Source: Bacillota bacterium (GTDB lineage Bacteria > Bacillota > Clostridia > Acetivibrionales > DSM-1351). From it: a stretch of DNA of 64,000 nt. The DNA lies in assembly GCA_023460955.1 (NCBI GenBank), contig JAEWOH010000056.1, forward strand, positions 1 to 64,000, given 5' to 3'. The notes below the pieces were generated by a model. The model was not told where the DNA came from. It did no database searches and saw nothing but the letters and a program-made list of their open reading frames with translations. This document shows positions 51,896 to 61,667 of the stretch, piece by piece. A program made the translations under genes and the position numbers. Each line of letters starts with the position of its first letter. Position 1 is the stretch's first letter.

Positions 51896-53365
51896 CTATT
51901 CCTTCCCTCTGTACAGAAAATCCCCCCAGATATTCTTTAACGAAAGGTCATACACCTGCAGTTCTCCAATACTGTTAGCCTCCAGTCGTTCATCATATAT
52001 ATCACTATTTGCCATTTGTATCCCCTGAGTTTTATCAGAAATTTTTAGAAATATCTGGTATACACCTGCATTTACACTACCACCGGGTATCTTTATATCC
52101 ATTTGAGTTATTGTTCCGGACTTCCACAACCTGACATCCCCGTTAACAGGAATTGAAGTTATCTTTCCTGATGCCGCTTCCTTCAACAATACAGTAAAAG
52201 TTTTTTCATAATATAGGTTGGCAAAACCCGTATTTTCGATTTTAACTCTTATCCCAAGTGATTTACCTCTATATATTTTCTTAGGTACCGATACCTCCCT
52301 AAGTACAAATCGATATCCCAGATGATCTTGCAAGTATTTGTATCCGTCCAATCCGGAATAAGGGTCATTCAATTTTTTACTAATATATATTGATTCTTTA
52401 AGTTTTTGAAGCACTTTTTCGTTATACCCTTTATTTATATAGCTAATATGCAGTTTCGGAAATTCTGAAATCACTCTGGAAAAATTGTTATACTCGTTTT
52501 CAAGTGCAAATTCACCGCCATTCGGAACGTAGGTACACAGTTCAGACTGAAAATCCAGCTCTTTCGATCGCTCCCATTTACTGGAGAAATCATTGTTTGC
52601 TTCAGTACCGTCTGAATAGGTACCAAGATCAATGTTTGAACTAAGCAGACCATCATTATACAACCCAATTCTTGTTTGGGGTATATTTGCAAAGCTAGTA
52701 GGGGGTGTTTTTGTTTTAAAAAACTGTCTCCAATAAGCCGGTGTCCGAACAGATAAAAAGGTTCTGTTATCAGCAGCTGACAATAGTTTGTTTAAAAGGA
52801 TATCTACATCCTTCTTGTCCAGAAACTTTGAGCCATGCATTTCACCATAACTGCCCACAAGAATTCCCTGAAGAAGATATATAACATCACTGTTTGATTG
52901 GATAAGGGGTGTTAGTTGCTCAATGTGCCTTATAACAATATCAATGTTGGCAGGCTCTTTTTCAATACCCTTTCCATCCCAGTCATATACGAATCGAATT
53001 ATACCCTTCATCCCTGATTTTCTAAGAGTTCCAAGTACATTCGTTATATAGTCGAGTCCTTTACTGCTGATCTCCTGATTTCTATAATTTGAAATATTAA
53101 AAAGCAGTAATGCCAGCCTGTCCCCTTCTTTATACTGTTTACTAAAATTGCTTGACACCGAACTTTCACCGTCACCAGTATCATTTACCATAAAAGAATT
53201 AATTGAGTACCAGCCTCTCTCAGGGTTCATAAGAGATTGTGAACTTTCAGAATAATTCAAAGGAAGAGTAATGTACTCCTTTTTATCTAAAAAATACTTC
53301 GTCGTGGTGAGGCCTAGAAATATGATTACTAAAATAAGTGTTATCAAAATAATCTTTTTAATCAA
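51896..53365 (-). CDS. DUF4874/DUF4832 protein of the exopolysaccharide operon
   Basis: 489 residues; start is TTG with GGGAG 8 bases upstream. N-terminal membrane segment (residues 3-25), then DUF4874 (NPERGWYSINSFMV, RLALLLFNISNYRN, GMKGIIRFVYDWDG, YLLQGILVGSYGEMHGS) and DUF4832 (LDGYKYLQDHLGYRFVLREV, followed by an Ig-like stretch). These domains have a glycoside-hydrolase-like barrel look but no proven enzyme. Last gene of the operon; probably extracytoplasmic polymer processing. Confidence 0.8.
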   Translation of the reverse strand: MIKKIILITLILVIIFLGLTTTKYFLDKKEYITLPLNYSESSQSLMNPERGWYSINSFMVNDTGDGESSVSSNFSKQYKEGDRLALLLFNISNYRNQEISSKGLDYITNVLGTLRKSGMKGIIRFVYDWDGKGIEKEPANIDIVIRHIEQLTPLIQSNSDVIYLLQGILVGSYGEMHGSKFLDKKDVDILLNKLLSAADNRTFLSVRTPAYWRQFFKTKTPPTSFANIPQTRIGLYNDGLLSSNIDLGTYSDGTEANNDFSSKWERSKELDFQSELCTYVPNGGEFALENEYNNFSRVISEFPKLHISYINKGYNEKVLQKLKESIYISKKLNDPYSGLDGYKYLQDHLGYRFVLREVSVPKKIYRGKSLGIRVKIENTGFANLYYEKTFTVLLKEAASGKITSIPVNGDVRLWKSGTITQMDIKIPGGSVNAGVYQIFLKISDKTQGIQMANSDIYDERLEANSIGELQVYDLSLKNIWGDFLYRGKE

Positions 53366-53387
53366 AATTAATACTCCCGATTAAATT

Positions 53388-54419
53388 TTACTTAAAACAT
53401 AAATAAACTTTCCTTACTGCATTATAAAGATGTATCTTCTCTAAAAACAACAAACCATTTCTAATGAGATAATTTTTGTTTTTAATTAAAACTAATCTTA
53501 ATATGTCTCTTGGCGTTATACTAAACAGACTGTTTTTTTGAGCACTATTAATTGCTGGATTATATTTGTTCAGTAATGTATCCAAAATTTCAATAGCTTC
53601 TCGGTGATTCTCTGATAAATAAAAGCAATTCCTTCCCATATCTAATCTATCTGATAAAACCTCTTGAACCTTCTCCTGTGCTTTACTTTCTATAATTAAG
53701 ACCTTAATTCTCAAGGATTTTTGGTGACCTTCCTGAATCCCGAAAGAAAATTTGTTAATCAATCCTTGATTTTTTTTATTTAACTTTATATTTCTGCAAT
53801 ATAGTATTCTGTAATTATCATAGTCTGATTTGCTTAATGTTCGGTATATTTTTCTGCAACCAGATGAAAGAACTAATATAGTTACAGCTTCAGTAAATTT
53901 ACAATATTCAAACATAATATAATCAAGGTAATGCTGATTAAAAAGTCTTTTCCTAAAATATTCAGAATTATAGCTTAATGTAAGATTTTCAAAACGTATA
54001 ATAGGAATGGTTAAATTAAAGTATGTTGCTATTGCTGCCCTGTGAGAGCCATTAAGTATAATATTGTCTTTTCCTATTGGAATTACAGATATCCTTTCGT
54101 CAACACCGTTTTCTTTAATGTTGTCTATTAAGTCGTCAAAAATCCTGAAATAATCATCAATTGATTTTTTGTTAACGTCACCAGGTTCTCTGAAAGAACC
54201 ATAGGTGAATGCTTCAATATGAGCTTTATAAAGCTCTTTTATAAACGTCAGGTCATATCCCTTTTCCCTATATTCTATGTATTTGAGCTTGACAATAAGA
54301 TCAATCCTGTCGGGGTTGAATAAAGCTCTTGCAGGAATTCTTTCAAGGCTGTACTCAGAATCAATATCAATATTATTAAATCGGCAAAAGTAATCACCTA
54401 ATAGTTCATTCAGCTTCAT
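53388..54419 (-). CDS. polysaccharide-operon protein with ParB-like NGSHR motif
   Basis: 343 residues from the ATG at 54419 (a GTG three codons earlier is equally weak in ribosome site). Residues 105-150 hold VIPIGKDNIILNGSHRAAIA, the ParB/sulfiredoxin-like phosphate loop motif that also occurs in odd proteins of surface-glycan clusters. The rest is unrecognised, mixed alpha/beta, with no signal peptide. Flanked by a GT2 gene and the DUF4832 gene with short gaps, so it belongs to the same transcript. A nucleotide- or sugar-phosphate-binding role is a guess. Confidence 0.6.
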   Translation of the reverse strand: MKLNELLGDYFCRFNNIDIDSEYSLERIPARALFNPDRIDLIVKLKYIEYREKGYDLTFIKELYKAHIEAFTYGSFREPGDVNKKSIDDYFRIFDDLIDNIKENGVDERISVIPIGKDNIILNGSHRAAIATYFNLTIPIIRFENLTLSYNSEYFRKRLFNQHYLDYIMFEYCKFTEAVTILVLSSGCRKIYRTLSKSDYDNYRILYCRNIKLNKKNQGLINKFSFGIQEGHQKSLRIKVLIIESKAQEKVQEVLSDRLDMGRNCFYLSENHREAIEILDTLLNKYNPAINSAQKNSLFSITPRDILRLVLIKNKNYLIRNGLLFLEKIHLYNAVRKVYLCFK

Positions 54420-54434
54420 ATTGTGCACCGTTTC

Positions 54435-55460
54435 TTAAAAGAAATTTTTAATTTTTGTCTTTCTAACTGATATAAGGTTTATTATTTTTTTAAACATATC
54501 AAAAATGCCGTATACTACTGAAAACAGCCAAGGTGACAAAGATATCAGAAATACTGCGCTTAAAACTGATATCTCGTTTAGCTCCGAGCCTTTCTTTTCC
54601 TTATTGAAGGCTTTAATAATCACAGTTTTATTTTCTTTAAAATTTATACCCTTAGCCTTATATGTTTTGTAAAGTAGCCAGCAACAAGTCAAGATTAAAT
54701 CCTTTTTAGCTTTTGGTATCAATTCGGGATACCTGTCCTTAATAAAATCAAGCTTTATCTGTCTTGATTCCAGTGCATCAAATTGACGGCTAATATCCAT
54801 TCCTTGCTTAATTTTTTTATTGGTAATTGATTCTTTTCTTTGGGTATAGTAATAACCTACTTCGTCAACAAAAACTGCCTTTTGAGCAGCTTCGAGCAAA
54901 TATGTAAGAACATATCCGTCTTCAAAAAGCTTTCCTAAAGGAAAGCGTATGTTTTTAAATAGTGAAGAATGAAACAGCTTATTACATACATACCCGTTAC
55001 CATAGTCCATAAAATAACCGTGTAAGGCTTGTCCCTCTAACGTTTGAAACTTTGGCACGAATGAATTGATATATACACCTTTTTCATTAACACTTGCCAT
55101 ACCACAAACCGCTATTAAAGTTTGGCTGTTAACAGCATTTTTCAATAGCTTTTCAAGCATCTGAGGGTGAATAAAATCATCACTGTCAATAAAACTTATC
55201 CATTCGCCCTCTGCCAACTCAAGTCCTTTATTTCTTGCGGCTGAAAGTCCTGCATTTTTTTGATGAAATACCTTTACACGATAATCTTCCTTTGCAAAGG
55301 TATCACAATATTCACCAGAGTTATCATCGGAGCCGTCATTAATCAGAATAATTTCTATATTTTGCAGTGTTTGAGCTTGTATTGATTTTACACAGCGTTC
55401 CAGATAGCTTTCTACATTATATACAGGTACAATTACCGAAATAGCACATTTTGTTTCCAT
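54435..55460 (-). CDS. glycosyltransferase family 2
   Basis: 341 residues from the ATG at 55460; AAAGGA lies 12 bases upstream. GT-A fold at the N-terminus: ISVIVPVYNVESYLERCV, nucleotide site LINDGSDDNSG and metal DxD in FIDSDDFIHP. C-terminus has a hydrophobic segment (LFSVVYGIFDMF) suggesting membrane association. Close relative of the next gene upstream, so the pair arose by duplication. Confidence 0.88.
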   Translation of the reverse strand: METKCAISVIVPVYNVESYLERCVKSIQAQTLQNIEIILINDGSDDNSGEYCDTFAKEDYRVKVFHQKNAGLSAARNKGLELAEGEWISFIDSDDFIHPQMLEKLLKNAVNSQTLIAVCGMASVNEKGVYINSFVPKFQTLEGQALHGYFMDYGNGYVCNKLFHSSLFKNIRFPLGKLFEDGYVLTYLLEAAQKAVFVDEVGYYYTQRKESITNKKIKQGMDISRQFDALESRQIKLDFIKDRYPELIPKAKKDLILTCCWLLYKTYKAKGINFKENKTVIIKAFNKEKKGSELNEISVLSAVFLISLSPWLFSVVYGIFDMFKKIINLISVRKTKIKNFF

Positions 55461-55524
55461 AAAAGTACTTAATCCTTTCAAATACCCGGCTAAAGTCAGC
55501 CCAGTCAATAAAATCATATGTGTT

Positions 55525-56517
55525 TTAATCTCTTTTGTTTATCTTACTTTTCTTGTACATTAAATTGCAAACTCTATAATAAAGCTTTGGAGAAATACTT
55601 ATCAGCAGTACTGTTATTCTATTTGTAAAGTATGGATAAGCAGCACCTTGTTTTGCCTTCCTGAATTCAGCCATAAGCTTTGTATATTCTGCTTTATACA
55701 TTTGGTTATTATTATTCTCTCTTCTGGCTTCTATAAGCTTGATTAAGAGCCAACCGCAGGTTTGAATAATTTCCTGTTTTGAATATGGCACTAACTCAGG
55801 CCGATGAGCCTCTAAATAGTATAGCTTATTAACCTTTGCCTCCAGAATGTCCATCTGTCTAGCCAAATTCAACCCCTTTGACAATGAGGATTTTCTTTGA
55901 ATATAATAATAGCCTATTTCAGGTGTAAAAACTATTTTGTTGCACAGAGCCATAAGCTGATACATAACAAAGCTATCTTCAAATATTTTCGCTTTTGGGA
56001 AGCTGATATTCTCAAACAAATGCTTCTTATAGAGCTTATTACACATATACTCTTTTCCTCCGCCGGTTTTTAATAACCAAGCAATTGCGTCCCAGCCTGA
56101 AAGTGTTTGCTTAATCGGCATATACTTTTTTGTAATAACACCTAGTTCAGTCTGATACAGCATTCCGGATACAGCCATATCAGCCTCAGCTTCTATAGCC
56201 ATATTTATAAGGGTTTCGAGCATATTTTCCCGAATGAAGTCATCGCTGTCAACAAAACTTATCCATTTCCCTGTAGCCTCTTGAAGTCCTCTATTTCTTG
56301 CATCAGAAAGACCTCCGTTATTTTTGTGAACAACCTTGATACGGGTATCCTGGTTACAATACTCATCACATATTTCTGCTGAGCCATCATTTGACCCATC
56401 ATCTATAAGGATGATTTCTAAAGCCTTATACGTCTGACTCAAAACAGAAGCAACACATTTTCTCAAGTACTTTTTCATGTTGTATACCGGAATTATTACA
56501 CTGATCAAATCGTCCAT
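55525..56517 (-). CDS. glycosyltransferase family 2
   Basis: 330 residues. ISVIIPVYNMKKYLRKCV, LIDDGSNDGSAEICDEYC, DARNRGLQEATGKWISFVDSDDFIRE define a GT-A enzyme. Similar along its length to the 54435-55460 protein (IFEDSFVMYQLM versus LFEDGYVLTYLL). One base separates it from the deacetylase gene upstream: tight operon. Confidence 0.9.
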   Translation of the reverse strand: MDDLISVIIPVYNMKKYLRKCVASVLSQTYKALEIILIDDGSNDGSAEICDEYCNQDTRIKVVHKNNGGLSDARNRGLQEATGKWISFVDSDDFIRENMLETLINMAIEAEADMAVSGMLYQTELGVITKKYMPIKQTLSGWDAIAWLLKTGGGKEYMCNKLYKKHLFENISFPKAKIFEDSFVMYQLMALCNKIVFTPEIGYYYIQRKSSLSKGLNLARQMDILEAKVNKLYYLEAHRPELVPYSKQEIIQTCGWLLIKLIEARRENNNNQMYKAEYTKLMAEFRKAKQGAAYPYFTNRITVLLISISPKLYYRVCNLMYKKSKINKRD

Positions 56518-56518
56518 C

Positions 56519-57481
56519 TTATATTCCTCTTAGTATTTCCTTGTATTTTTGAACATTCTCCTCTGGAGTTTTGAAAGGATTGACCTGAATCCTTGGCAGC
56601 ATGTAACCCTGTTCTCTGAATTTCTCTGTTACCACTCCATTCCAGAACATTGCTCCGCTGCTAAAGCCTGCTGCTTTAACAGCTTTAAATTCCCTTGTAT
56701 AATTATCACAGAAGCCTCCGAAAGGATAAGCAAAATGGTTCACTGTTTTCCCGGTAATTTGTTCGAGAATTGATTTTGCTGCTTTAGTATCATTAATGAG
56801 CTCTCTTTCAGTCAGCCTGCTCATTTGAACATGGTGATACCCGTGAGCCCCAAAAGTGCACAGCTTGTCATCCGTCATTTTATAAACCTGCTCTTTGTTT
56901 AAGTAAAGAACATCCATTTCCTCTTTCAAATTAGTTTTGTTAACCTCTAAAAAGCTTTCTTTAGCTTTATTTATTTTCTGAAAGGTTTCAGCATTTCTTA
57001 CTGTATTAATTGCCTTTTCAAAAGCCTCGGCGTCTTCCTCCGGTGTTTCCCCCCGTTTTACTCCCCGGCACTTCCATTGAGAATGCTTCATCATGTATTG
57101 TGCCATTGCCTCGAGAGTAATATCTTCTCTTAAAACAACTGCAGCAGAAATATAAATACAATATGGAATACTCATATCTCTAAATATAGGCACTGCTTCT
57201 ATCAAATTGTCCAGAAAGCCGTCATCTGCTACAACTGAAACAGCAGGTTGTTTCAATGTCTTTTGAGACATTATTTCATCCATTGAATAAAAATTGAAGC
57301 CTTGCTGTTTCATCAGTTCAAATAGCCGACACAAGTATTCCGGCTGATTATTATATTGCTCTTCCCACACCCTTCCCGACGTCGTACGGTGAAGGGTTAA
57401 TATAACGGCTCTTCTGGGACTGGAATACAGGAGCCATCGTCTATATGCAGCGAAATGCAGCTTTTCTAATATAAATTTCAT
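56519..57481 (-). CDS. polysaccharide deacetylase (NodB/CE4 type)
   Basis: 320 residues. NodB fold: catalytic Asp and metal Asp in VSVVADDGFLDNLIEAVPIF, metal His pair in FGAHGYHHVQMSRL, and HFAYPFGGFCDNYTREF. No signal peptide, so it probably acts on a cytoplasmic or membrane-linked intermediate. In Pel systems partial deacetylation of GalNAc-type polymers is done by PelA; this enzyme may fill or add to that role. Confidence 0.88.
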   Translation of the reverse strand: MKFILEKLHFAAYRRWLLYSSPRRAVILTLHRTTSGRVWEEQYNNQPEYLCRLFELMKQQGFNFYSMDEIMSQKTLKQPAVSVVADDGFLDNLIEAVPIFRDMSIPYCIYISAAVVLREDITLEAMAQYMMKHSQWKCRGVKRGETPEEDAEAFEKAINTVRNAETFQKINKAKESFLEVNKTNLKEEMDVLYLNKEQVYKMTDDKLCTFGAHGYHHVQMSRLTERELINDTKAAKSILEQITGKTVNHFAYPFGGFCDNYTREFKAVKAAGFSSGAMFWNGVVTEKFREQGYMLPRIQVNPFKTPEENVQKYKEILRGI

Positions 57482-57505
57482 GTTTATTCCCCTTATAAAT
57501 ATAAG

Positions 57506-59041
57506 TTAGACACTGGATTTCGTTTTATGCCAAAAATAATTGATTAACTGTAGCATATACTTGAAATCCTCGGAGGAGCGAAATATAACACAGTTTATAA
57601 TCAAAGGAACTCCTCCTGCAACCAGCGTAAATATTGCAAATTGTACAAACGGATTGCCGGCATTTATGAAATAACATATAGACTGAACAGCAATAAGCTC
57701 AGCAGAAAAAATAAATATGTATATAATTATCTTGCGCATATAATTTTTGCTGCTGTCAGGCAATATTTCCTTGAAATTAAGAACTATGCGTAGACAGTAT
57801 TCTATAGCTCTTGAAATAAGAGTTCCAAGAAGAATTCCAACAATACCGATTGTCTTAACCCCAATAACCGATAATATCACGTTAATTATGCAGCTTAACA
57901 GGTTAATTTTCTTTATCCGTGAAAAGAGTCCTTGTGCTTCTGACAGCTGTACCATAGTTAACTGCATGATATCCAGAAATATATTAAATACACTGACAAG
58001 TACTACTATTTGACTTAAAGTATAATTTTTGCCGAAAAACAAAGCAACAAAAGGCGTTGAAAGCTGTAGTAAACAGCACCCGCATATTGAAACCGTAAAG
58101 AATGATATAAAAGTCATTTTGTTTACTACGGAATTCACAACTTCCTTCTTTTCTGTTAATACCAGGTTTCCCATACTGGCCTGAGCCGAGCTGATTATTT
58201 GTTTGAGTATTTTCTGAACTGTGTAGAGTACCAGTGTATAGTTTGAAAAACGTCCGGTTATCCCCAGTCCAAGAAACTTAGACATCAAAATATTATCTGT
58301 AGTGGAGATTACTGCTATCGAGATTTTGCTAACGAATGCATCCCTTATATCCAAGCCGATTTTCTTAATTTCAGATCTTTCAAGATTAACTTTATCCATT
58401 TTTCTAATAAAGGGATAACGCTTATTAACAAAACCAATCAATATTAAATCATTTATAACCTTTTTCACAATCTCCAAGAATAAAATTAACAGGAAGTTAT
58501 GAGTATTGATAATTACAAAGTAGGCAACAAGCCAATATACGATGGTTGTAACTATATCCACCTTGATAACTAAAAATTCTTTCTGGTCAGCATATGGCAG
58601 AATGAACTTGTATGAGGTAAAATAACCCACTGAATTGCGAAATAAAAACAGAATGAAAGCCGTAATAATATATGTATAACTTATGGAAGCTGTATTTTTT
58701 ATAAAAAATCCAAGAAAAGGAACAATGCCTATACCGACCAGAATAACAACACAGCCTATGGCAAAATAAGCTTTTCTGAAAAATCTCATTATCTTTATAA
58801 TCTGAAGTTGATCCCTTCGTTCCAAGGGCTCATATAAATGATACGCTATTATTCCGGTCAGCCCCAACTCAGCAATGGATAATAAGCTTACAATATCATT
58901 AAAAACATAGTTAAGTCCGATCTTTTCTATTCCAACGGTATTGATCAACACTCTCTTCATTAATAATCCGGCAATAATTAATACGAACTGTCCGGAAAAA
59001 TTCCAAATCATATTCCTTAGTGTATTTTTTAACCGCTGCAT
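57506..59041 (-). CDS. Wzx-like polysaccharide flippase (MOP superfamily)
   Basis: 511 residues from the ATG at 59041 (GGGAG upstream). About 12-14 membrane segments; N-terminus RNMIWNFSGQFVLIIAGLLMKRVLINTVG and internal TVGIEKIGLNYVFNDIVSLLSIAELGLTG are typical of MOP-family exporters of lipid-linked glycans. Its presence with PelG is unusual, because PelG itself is a membrane transporter for another assembly route. Confidence 0.88.
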   Translation of the reverse strand: MQRLKNTLRNMIWNFSGQFVLIIAGLLMKRVLINTVGIEKIGLNYVFNDIVSLLSIAELGLTGIIAYHLYEPLERRDQLQIIKIMRFFRKAYFAIGCVVILVGIGIVPFLGFFIKNTASISYTYIITAFILFLFRNSVGYFTSYKFILPYADQKEFLVIKVDIVTTIVYWLVAYFVIINTHNFLLILFLEIVKKVINDLILIGFVNKRYPFIRKMDKVNLERSEIKKIGLDIRDAFVSKISIAVISTTDNILMSKFLGLGITGRFSNYTLVLYTVQKILKQIISSAQASMGNLVLTEKKEVVNSVVNKMTFISFFTVSICGCCLLQLSTPFVALFFGKNYTLSQIVVLVSVFNIFLDIMQLTMVQLSEAQGLFSRIKKINLLSCIINVILSVIGVKTIGIVGILLGTLISRAIEYCLRIVLNFKEILPDSSKNYMRKIIIYIFIFSAELIAVQSICYFINAGNPFVQFAIFTLVAGGVPLIINCVIFRSSEDFKYMLQLINYFWHKTKSSV

Positions 59042-59095
59042 ACATATTTCTCCCACTTATAACTCATTTTGTAATTACATAACTAATACAATAAA

Positions 59096-60175
59096 TCAAT
59101 TCTCAGCTTTCAATTTACCCGTGCTGGATAGTCTGCCGTCAATATCAAGATCTACAAGCAGCTTAATTCCCAAAGAAATAAATATATGGCACCTGAGATA
59201 AAGTCCTGCTGACAGCCCCCATAAAAAGATTTTCCACATAAATAAGCCTTTAAAATTAAGATGCTTACAAAGGAATACTTCTTTTACCGCTTTTTTGACC
59301 AAGTCATTACTCATATATTTTTTTAATTCGTTATTCACAGACCCGAGTCTTCTGCCTAAATGTTGATACTCCTGTTTGCAGCTGAAGAAAACAGCAAATA
59401 GCACATTAAAAGCAACAAAATCATACCATGTATTTCTACCAGCCATTATAATTTTGTTATGTATTTCCTCAGTTATAGCAAGCCAGATGTCGGTAAAATG
59501 CTCTTTATATCTATGGGAAATCGACGAGGTATTATATCTGTAAACATAAACCGACTCCTGTACAAAGCTGTACTTAGGCTTCTTCAAATAACATTCGATG
59601 TTGAAAAGCTTGTCCAATGCATACACATAAGACTTTAACTTCAAGCCGCAGGACATAAGAAATTGTCTTTTATATAGCTTTCCCCAGGTGTAAGCCAGAT
59701 GTCCTATTGAATAAAACCCCTCGAATCTAAAATCAGGGCTTTCAGAATCGGTAGCCCTCAAAAAACCATGAGGCCTGGTGGAAACTATTTTCCCCATAAT
59801 ATCTTTACTATAATTACCAACGATAATATCTGCATCACTGAATAATGCCTCCTTGATTAATAGTGAGAAAGCATCCGGATTGTCAATGTAATCGTCTCCA
59901 TCAACAAATGCAATATATTCCCCATTACAATACTTAAGGCCATAATTCAGAGCGTCGGCATTACCTCCGTTTTCTTTGTGAAACACACGGATTCTTTCGT
60001 CCATTTTAGCATACTCATCGCATATTTGGCCGCTCTTATCAGGAGAACCGTCATCAATCAAGAGCACTTCCAGGTTGGAATAATTTTGCTGAAGTACCGA
60101 GTCAATGCATTTACAAAGGTATTCCTGAACATTATATATCGGTATGATTATACTAAGCAGCAGCTCGTTATCCAT
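59096..60175 (-). CDS. glycosyltransferase family 2
   Basis: 359 residues from the ATG at 60175 (AAAGGGG upstream), overlapping the pelG stop by 8 bases. LLSIIIPIYNVQEYLCKCIDSV, LIDDGSPDKSGQICDEYA, FVDGDDYID are GT-A motifs. C-terminal hydrophobic stretch. Adds a sugar in the same pathway; donor unknown. Confidence 0.9.
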   Translation of the reverse strand: MDNELLLSIIIPIYNVQEYLCKCIDSVLQQNYSNLEVLLIDDGSPDKSGQICDEYAKMDERIRVFHKENGGNADALNYGLKYCNGEYIAFVDGDDYIDNPDAFSLLIKEALFSDADIIVGNYSKDIMGKIVSTRPHGFLRATDSESPDFRFEGFYSIGHLAYTWGKLYKRQFLMSCGLKLKSYVYALDKLFNIECYLKKPKYSFVQESVYVYRYNTSSISHRYKEHFTDIWLAITEEIHNKIIMAGRNTWYDFVAFNVLFAVFFSCKQEYQHLGRRLGSVNNELKKYMSNDLVKKAVKEVFLCKHLNFKGLFMWKIFLWGLSAGLYLRCHIFISLGIKLLVDLDIDGRLSSTGKLKAEN

Positions 60176-61649
60176 TTTTTGCCCCTTTTGTGTTCTCAAT
60201 ATGTTTTGTACTAACCTTACTATATACTATTTGAGAAGGCATTTCTGCTTTTTTTGTATCAATTATGCTTCCATTGTGGTAGATGTGAATAAAAAGATTT
60301 TTCTCCAGATATTTTATTCTGAAAAAGCTAAAGGTCCAGCCAATAAATCCACCCAAAACAGTTCCCATTCCGTAAAATCTGACACTAAAATGCATCGAGA
60401 TCAGACTGCCGGTTAAAACTCCTGTAAAAAATAAAAACGAAGTAAGAAACGCTCCGGTCATATCTGAAAAATAATAAAGAAAAATAATATTGCAGTACAT
60501 TATAAATATGCAAAAATACCCCACAGCCAATGCAGGATAAAGGTTCATAATCAGACCTGAAAAACCCATGGACGGCAGAAAAATAATTACAAGCAGAAAA
60601 ATGATACTGGTAATTATGGCCTGAACCTGAGCAACATAAGTTATTTGCTGTATCAGAAGACGAAACATATCATTTTTTGCTTTTTCGATATCTCTTAAGG
60701 TTGAATTTATTATAGCCTCGGAGAAAGTTTTATACCTTTCGTGAAAGCCGGTTTCTACCATAACAATAAAAATTACCATAGCCGAAATATTTGTGAGCAT
60801 CCCAAGGTAAGTAGCCATATCATAAGATGGAGCAGATATATAGCTCTTCGCAACAATAATTGAAAGATCAGAGTTCCAATAAACAAAATTATGACAATAT
60901 AACCCGAGTATATAGAATAATCCTGAAAGGTATAACTTTTTAAATTTTAAAAAGTAAGATAAGCTTTCCTTATAATTTCCGCTGTTTTCATTAAAATACT
61001 TTTTAATATATGCAAATTCCCCAACAGCAATATAGAAAAATCCAATAGTTAAAGCGTAAAGAGCGCCTGGTATAATTTCAAAATCAAGTATTTTTACAAA
61101 TAAGTACCCTAAACTTGCTGCCAGCACCATTCCTATAAGAAATTGTGCTGTTATTATCCTGTAATCCTTTGTAGCGGTCAAGTAAATCATTGAATAGAAA
61201 ATAATAGCTATGACCATTGCCAGACAATAGCTGCTGAATACAAAAAAAGCTCCCAAATCACTGACTAAATATAATCTAACATAAAATGGTATTGAAAGCA
61301 TTCCTTGAATCAACACCGACAATAATAACCCGGAATAGTATGAGGGCAGAATATCAGCAATCTTATTTTCAAATATCTTATCAGCTATATATCTTGACAT
61401 TACTGCGTTAAAGGGAGTTGTCACAATCAGCGGAAAAATAAATGCATACAGCATCGTTGAAGATAAAAGCTCCCTATCTGCATATCTGACATCAAGTACC
61501 CCTAAAAGCCTGTACATTATAACTATAACACCTATTGTAATAATTGTAGGGCCTATGGTCACAGCCGAGCTATAGCCAATCCCCTGCAACAAACTGTATA
61601 TATGTTTTTTTCTGTATATTTTCCTTAGTTCAAACCCTATTCCAGCCAC
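60168..61649 (-). CDS. pelG: Pel exopolysaccharide transporter PelG
   Basis: 493 residues, about 12 membrane segments. Begins MAGIGFELRKIYRKKHIYSLLQG, characteristic of PelG (MOP-like inner membrane component that passes Pel polymer outward). Lies directly downstream of pelF (18-base gap) as in known pel operons. Multiple aromatic residues and YFNENSGNYKESLSYF loop are usual. Confidence 0.92.
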   Translation of the reverse strand: MAGIGFELRKIYRKKHIYSLLQGIGYSSAVTIGPTIITIGVIVIMYRLLGVLDVRYADRELLSSTMLYAFIFPLIVTTPFNAVMSRYIADKIFENKIADILPSYYSGLLLSVLIQGMLSIPFYVRLYLVSDLGAFFVFSSYCLAMVIAIIFYSMIYLTATKDYRIITAQFLIGMVLAASLGYLFVKILDFEIIPGALYALTIGFFYIAVGEFAYIKKYFNENSGNYKESLSYFLKFKKLYLSGLFYILGLYCHNFVYWNSDLSIIVAKSYISAPSYDMATYLGMLTNISAMVIFIVMVETGFHERYKTFSEAIINSTLRDIEKAKNDMFRLLIQQITYVAQVQAIITSIIFLLVIIFLPSMGFSGLIMNLYPALAVGYFCIFIMYCNIIFLYYFSDMTGAFLTSFLFFTGVLTGSLISMHFSVRFYGMGTVLGGFIGWTFSFFRIKYLEKNLFIHIYHNGSIIDTKKAEMPSQIVYSKVSTKHIENTKGAKNG

Positions 61650-61667
61650 TGGCCGTTACCTCCCTTT

